DNA of 64,000 nucleotides from Pseudomonas sp. WS 5079 (GTDB taxonomy: Bacteria > Pseudomonadota > Gammaproteobacteria > Pseudomonadales > Pseudomonadaceae): contig NZ_JAAQWN010000007.1 of NCBI RefSeq assembly GCF_012985465.1, positions 310,001 to 374,000 on the forward strand, given 5' to 3'. The translations under genes were made by a program, and so were the position numbers. Every line of letters begins with the position of its first letter. The stretch's first letter is position 1. Below are positions 60,290-64,000 of this stretch, in pieces. Under the pieces are notes generated by a model. That model saw only the letters and a program-made list of their open reading frames with translations, was not told the DNA's origin and searched no databases.

Positions 60290-62431
60290 ATGAGTACCAA
60301 AAAACCCGCTACGCCGCCCAAGAGCGAGCTTGCAGGCACCGATACCCTGGACCGTGGCAACACCAATGCCAAGCTGCAAAGCCTGGAGAAGTCTCGCTCC
60401 GACGCCACCGGCCAGGCGCTGCGCACTAATCAGGGGGTGAAAATCTCCGATAACCAGAACACGTTGAAAGTCGGCGCGCGCGGGCCTTCGCTGCTGGAAG
60501 ATTTCATCATGCGTGAAAAGATCACGCACTTTGACCACGAGCGTATCCCGGAGCGCATCGTGCACGCCCGCGGCACTGGCGCCCATGGCTACTTCCAGAC
60601 CTATGAAAACCATTCGGCGCTGACCAAGGCGGGTTTTTTACGTGACCCTGGCCGTAAAACCCCGGTGTTCACGCGCTTTTCCACGGTGCAGGGCCCACGT
60701 GGTTCAGGCGATACGGTGCGTGATGTGCGCGGCTTTGCCGTGAAGTTCTTCACCGACGAAGGCAACTTCGACCTGGTGGGCAACAACATGCCGGTATTTT
60801 TCATTCAGGACGCGATCAAGTTTCCTGACTTCGTGCATGCGGTAAAACCTGAGCCGCACAACGAAATTCCTACCGGCGGCTCGGCCCACGATACTTTCTG
60901 GGATTTTGTCTCGCTGCAGCCGGAATCGGCGCACATGGTGATCTGGGCGATGTCCGACCGCGCCATTCCAAAAAGCCTACGCAGCATGCAGGGTTTTGGG
61001 GTGCACACGTTCCGCCTGGTGAATGCCGAGGGTCAATCCAACTTCGTCAAATTCCACTGGCGTCCGACGGCGGGCACCTGCTCCCTGGTGTGGGATGAGG
61101 CGCAAAAGCTGGCCGGTAAAGATACCGATTACCATCGTCGCGACCTGTGGGATGCGATCGAGATGGGCGATTACCCGGAGTGGGAATTGGGCGTACAGGT
61201 GATTCCGGAAGATAAGGAGCACGCGTTCGACTTCGATATTCTCGACCCGACCAAGCTGATTCCCGAAGAGTTGGTGCCCATCACCCCGCTGGGCAAGATG
61301 GTGCTCAATCGCAACCCGGACAACTTCTTCGCCGAAGTCGAACAGGTCGCGTTCTGCCCGGGCCATATCGTGCCGGGTATCGATTTCTCCAATGACCCGC
61401 TGCTGCAAGGTCGCCTGTTTTCCTACACCGATACGCAGATCAGCCGACTAGGTGGCCCGAACTTTCACCAGTTGCCGATCAATCAGCCGCTGACGCCGCT
61501 GCATAACAACCAGCGCGATGCCATGCACCGCAGCACCATCGACAAAGGCCGTGCCGCGTACGAGCCGAACTCCATCGACGGCGGCTGGCCGAAAGAAACT
61601 GCGCCGGCAGCGCAGGACGGTGGTTTTGAGTCCTACCCGGAGCGTATCGACGCGCACAAGATCCGCGAGCGCAGTGAGTCCTTTGGCGATCACTTTTCCC
61701 AGGCGCGCCTGTTTTTCAACAGCATGAGCAAGCACGAGCAGGAACACATCATCGCGGCCTATAGCTTTGAGCTGGGCAAGGTCGAGCGTGAGTTTATCCG
61801 GGTGCGCCAGGTCAATGAGATCCTGGCCAATATCGACCTCGGGCTGGCCAAGCGTGTGGCGCAAAACCTGGGCCTGCCGGCACCGAAAAAAGGCACCGTG
61901 CCGGTGCGCAAGACCGCGCCAGAGCGCTCGCCGGCCTTGAGCCAGGCCAACTTGCTGGCGGGCAATATCAAGACGCGCAAGGTGGCGATCCTGGCCGCCA
62001 ATGGTGTGGATGGTGCCGCGATTGCCGCGCTGAAGAAGGCGCTGGCCGCAGAAGGTGCCCATGCCAAGTTGCTCGGGCCGACCTCGGCGCCGGTCACTAC
62101 GGCCGATGGCAAGAGCCTGGCGGTGGACGCGTCGATGGAAGGCTTGCCGTCGGTGGCATTCGATGCGGTGTTTGTGCCGGGCGGGGCGAAGTCGATCCAG
62201 GCATTGAGCGGCGATGGCGTGGCGTTGCATTACCTGCTGGAGGCCTACAAGCACTTGAAGGCGATTGCCTTGGCCGGTGAGGCGAAGCAGTTGCTGGAAG
62301 TGTTGAAGCTGGAGGTGGATGCGGGGTTGATTGTGGGCGGTGATGCCAAGGCGTTGAAGGCGTTTATTGCGGCGATTGCCCAGCATCGGGTGTGGGAGCG
62401 CGAGCCTAGGGCCAAGGCGGTTCCGGCTTAA
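60290..62431 (+). CDS. katE: Catalase HPII, large-subunit clade 2
   Basis: This 713-aa heme catalase decomposes H2O2. The distal His92 lies in IPERIVHARGTGAHG, the distal Asn in DLVGNNMPVF, and the proximal heme ligand Tyr379 in RLFSYTDTQISRLGG. The C-terminal about 160 residues form the flavodoxin/GATase1-like domain of large catalases (KVAILAANGVDGA, DAVFVPGGAKS). KatE proteins are usually RpoS dependent. Length and motifs are complete. Confidence 0.96.
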   Translation: MSTKKPATPPKSELAGTDTLDRGNTNAKLQSLEKSRSDATGQALRTNQGVKISDNQNTLKVGARGPSLLEDFIMREKITHFDHERIPERIVHARGTGAHGYFQTYENHSALTKAGFLRDPGRKTPVFTRFSTVQGPRGSGDTVRDVRGFAVKFFTDEGNFDLVGNNMPVFFIQDAIKFPDFVHAVKPEPHNEIPTGGSAHDTFWDFVSLQPESAHMVIWAMSDRAIPKSLRSMQGFGVHTFRLVNAEGQSNFVKFHWRPTAGTCSLVWDEAQKLAGKDTDYHRRDLWDAIEMGDYPEWELGVQVIPEDKEHAFDFDILDPTKLIPEELVPITPLGKMVLNRNPDNFFAEVEQVAFCPGHIVPGIDFSNDPLLQGRLFSYTDTQISRLGGPNFHQLPINQPLTPLHNNQRDAMHRSTIDKGRAAYEPNSIDGGWPKETAPAAQDGGFESYPERIDAHKIRERSESFGDHFSQARLFFNSMSKHEQEHIIAAYSFELGKVEREFIRVRQVNEILANIDLGLAKRVAQNLGLPAPKKGTVPVRKTAPERSPALSQANLLAGNIKTRKVAILAANGVDGAAIAALKKALAAEGAHAKLLGPTSAPVTTADGKSLAVDASMEGLPSVAFDAVFVPGGAKSIQALSGDGVALHYLLEAYKHLKAIALAGEAKQLLEVLKLEVDAGLIVGGDAKALKAFIAAIAQHRVWEREPRAKAVPA

Positions 62432-62450
62432 GTTTCTGGTTGTTTGACAG

Positions 62451-62525
62451 GGCCTCATCGCCGGCAAGCCGGCTCCCACGTTGAAATGTATTGCACTGTG
62501 GGGGCCGGCTTGCCGGCGATGGGCG
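62451..62525. repeat. REP doublet (CCGGC class)
   Basis: Units GGCCTCATCGCCGGCAAGCC and GTGGGGGCCGGCTTGCCGGC are inverted with a short spacer. The CCGGC core differs from most other copies in the window. It fills the gap between the convergent katE and lipoprotein genes. Confidence 0.82.
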
Positions 62526-63245
62526 TCAGTCCGCCTTACGCGGAATCAGCACCACCTGGGCCGGTATGTGTTTGAGAATCTGCCGGTGGATCTTCAGGTC
62601 ATACCCTGAGTCAATCCGCTTCACTCGTTTAGTCAACAGCGTGTTCAGCCACGGGTAATCCTCGGTGCGCGGCACCTGGATGCTCACGTCACACTGGTAA
62701 TTCACCACATCGGTGGCGATGGCATCCAGTTGATGGCGCAATTGCTGGATATCCGTGAGGTTCAGCGCAACCGTGGTGCTCTCGGCGGTGGGGTCGATGA
62801 CCTTGGCCGGTGGCTTGGCTTCGGCAGCTTTCAGGGCGGCTTCGGCTTTATCCAGCTCGGCTTTGCGGGCGTGGGCGATGGCGCTGTTGACCCCGCCAGT
62901 CAGTGCCGGAGCCTTGGGCATCAGGGCCCGGGCGCGGCTCAAGGCCGTAGCGGCGGCGTTGACATCACCTTTTTGCAGGACGATCTGGCTGCGCTGCAAA
63001 TAGGCTTCGGCCAGTTGGCGCTGATAAGGCTCCAGCGCCGGATCGTCAGGCGATTGGGCCTGCAAGGCCGCCAGTTGGTCTTCGGCGGTAGCCAGCTCAC
63101 TGCTGGCCAGGTTTTGTTCCAGCTGTGCAATGGCCGCAGCGCGCGCGTCCGGTGCCTCGGGGGCGACGGGCGGGGTGCTTTGGCAGGCGCCCAGCAGCAG
63201 GGAAAATGCGGCAAGGAGCAGATAACGGGAGGTGAACGGCTTCAT
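62526..63245 (-). CDS. Lipoprotein with a TPR-like region (PA5502-like)
   Basis: This 239-aa envelope lipoprotein has a lipobox (LLLGAC, Cys21). The first half is Ala-rich and helical with TPR-like repeats (40-130); the C-terminal half (about 150-239; DVSIQVPRTEDYPWL, KHIPAQVVLIPRKAD) is a separate, conserved-looking domain. Function unknown. It is just downstream of znuB, 37 bp away, so it may be cotranscribed with the zinc importer. Confidence 0.82.
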   Translation of the reverse strand: MKPFTSRYLLLAAFSLLLGACQSTPPVAPEAPDARAAAIAQLEQNLASSELATAEDQLAALQAQSPDDPALEPYQRQLAEAYLQRSQIVLQKGDVNAAATALSRARALMPKAPALTGGVNSAIAHARKAELDKAEAALKAAEAKPPAKVIDPTAESTTVALNLTDIQQLRHQLDAIATDVVNYQCDVSIQVPRTEDYPWLNTLLTKRVKRIDSGYDLKIHRQILKHIPAQVVLIPRKAD

Positions 63246-63282
63246 TCCTGCGACTCTCTAATTGCGCAAAAAGCGAGCAAGT

Positions 63283-64000
63283 CTACACCCCTCGACGGGG
63301 CAGGACAAAACTCAGCAGAAACAGTGCGGCGGCCGTGACCACAATCGACGGCCCGGCCGGGGTGTCCTTGAACCAGGACAGCGCCAGGCCACCACACACG
63401 GCAAGCATCCCCAGCAAACTGGCGCCGACCGCCATCTGTTCCGGCGAACGTGCATGACGCTGGGCGGCTGCGGCGGGGATGATCAACAGCGACGTGATCA
63501 ACAATACGCCGACAATCTTCATTGCGACAGCGATCACCACGGCGATCAGCAACATCAGGGTCATGCGCAGTGCGGGTACTGGCAAGCCTTCGACGGTGGC
63601 CAGTTGTTCGTGGACGGTAATTGCCAGCAGCGGGCGCCACAGGGCCACGAGCAGGATCAATACTGCCGCGCTGCCGCCGAGAATCCAGGCCAGGTCCGTG
63701 GGGCTGATCGCCAGCAGGTCGCCGAACAGGTAGGCCATCAGGTCGATACGCACTTCGTGCATAAAACTCAGCACCACCAGGCCCAGGGACAGGGTACTCG
63801 GCGCGAGGATCCCCAGTAGCGTGTCCGAGGCCAGGGGCTGGCGCTGTTGCAGGGTCACCAGCAGCACTGCCAGCAGCAGGCAGCCGACGGTTACCGCGAT
63901 GGTCGGGCTGACGTCCAGCAAAAAGCCCAGGGCCACGCCGAGCAGGGCCGCGTGGGACAAGGTGTCGCCAAAGTAGGCCATGCGCCGCCAGACCACGAAC
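63283..64000 (-). CDS. znuB: Zinc ABC transporter permease ZnuB (5' end beyond the window)
   Basis: About 239 codons of the minus-strand gene are visible; the family has about 260, so some 20 residues are cut off. The Zn/Mn-type permease pattern is clear: VVWRRMAYFGDTLSHAALLGVALG near the start and several helices (IAVTVGCLLLAVLLV, LLIAVVIAVAMKIVGVLLITSLLIIPAAAAQ). It should import Zn2+ with ZnuA and ZnuC, whose genes lie beyond the edge, along with any Zur box. Confidence 0.94.
   Translation of the reverse strand, partial: FVVWRRMAYFGDTLSHAALLGVALGFLLDVSPTIAVTVGCLLLAVLLVTLQQRQPLASDTLLGILAPSTLSLGLVVLSFMHEVRIDLMAYLFGDLLAISPTDLAWILGGSAAVLILLVALWRPLLAITVHEQLATVEGLPVPALRMTLMLLIAVVIAVAMKIVGVLLITSLLIIPAAAAQRHARSPEQMAVGASLLGMLAVCGGLALSWFKDTPAGPSIVVTAAALFLLSFVLPRRGV

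Overview
The window reads as a stretch of Pseudomonas chromosome, most likely from the P. fluorescens group. The sequence is GC-rich and densely coding. From memory, the gene order lptA-gmhB-glyS-glyQ-tag-htrB ... trkA-rsmB-fmt-def ... dprA-tsaC-qorA-hemF-aroE ... betC ... trpA-trpB-trpI matches the oriC-proximal segment of P. aeruginosa PAO1 (about PA0005-PA0037). The prlC, carbonic anhydrase/SulP and cox genes match PA0067-PA0113, and metNIQ/PA5502/znuB match a block on the other side of the PAO1 origin. Intergenic spaces carry many REP palindromes of the GTAGGAGC/GTGGGAGC type common in fluorescent pseudomonads. I see no rRNA, tRNA, CRISPR array, prophage, insertion sequence or integrase. 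This is mostly core genome.

Layout. 0-2.4 kb: the end of an unidentified gene and a CHASE2 sensor kinase. 2.4-7 kb (minus): glyQ-glyS-gmhB-lptA (translation, LPS heptose, phospholipid). 7-8.6 kb (plus): tag and a lipid A acyltransferase. 8.7-13.2 kb (minus): def, fmt, rsmB, trkA and a TPR protein. 13.5-18.2 kb: dprA, tsaC, hemF and aroE (plus), with qorA opposed. 18.3-23.6 kb: a SulP transporter, then choline-sulfate use (choX, betC and a divergent LysR regulator). 24-28.4 kb: a D-galactonate operon (dgoK-dgoA-dgoD and an MFS transporter). 28.4-31.4 kb: trpBA with divergent trpI. 31.4-36.1 kb: small stress and envelope genes (DUF883, dodecin, two DUF1161 proteins, OsmC, LLM oxidoreductase, two lipoproteins). 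36.2-39.8 kb: HAD phosphatase and gamma-carbonic anhydrase, with divergent prlC and a zinc-ribbon gene. 40-44 kb: a three-subunit membrane gluconate-2-dehydrogenase-type complex. 44-47.7 kb: a radical SAM protein behind an excellent LexA box, then beta-carbonic anhydrase with a SulP transporter. 48.8-57.4 kb: the complete aa3 cytochrome c oxidase cluster with heme A and copper assembly factors. 57.5-60 kb: the metNIQ methionine importer. 60.3-62.4 kb: catalase HPII. 62.5-64 kb: a lipoprotein and the truncated znuB.

The features most worth a second look are: a 14-bp-arm palindrome containing a near-consensus LexA box whose right arm also holds the ribosome binding site of the radical SAM gene; an intrinsic terminator after prlC-yheV whose loop contains a complete REP doublet; a REP doublet inside the cox operon between coxA and ctaG; a 17-codon ORF with a strong ribosome binding site where relatives have a LysM gene; a strong intrinsic terminator between def and fmt; and seven exact TTATCCACA DnaA-box 9-mers, all in the first 22 kb. 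I found no clearly new multi-gene system.
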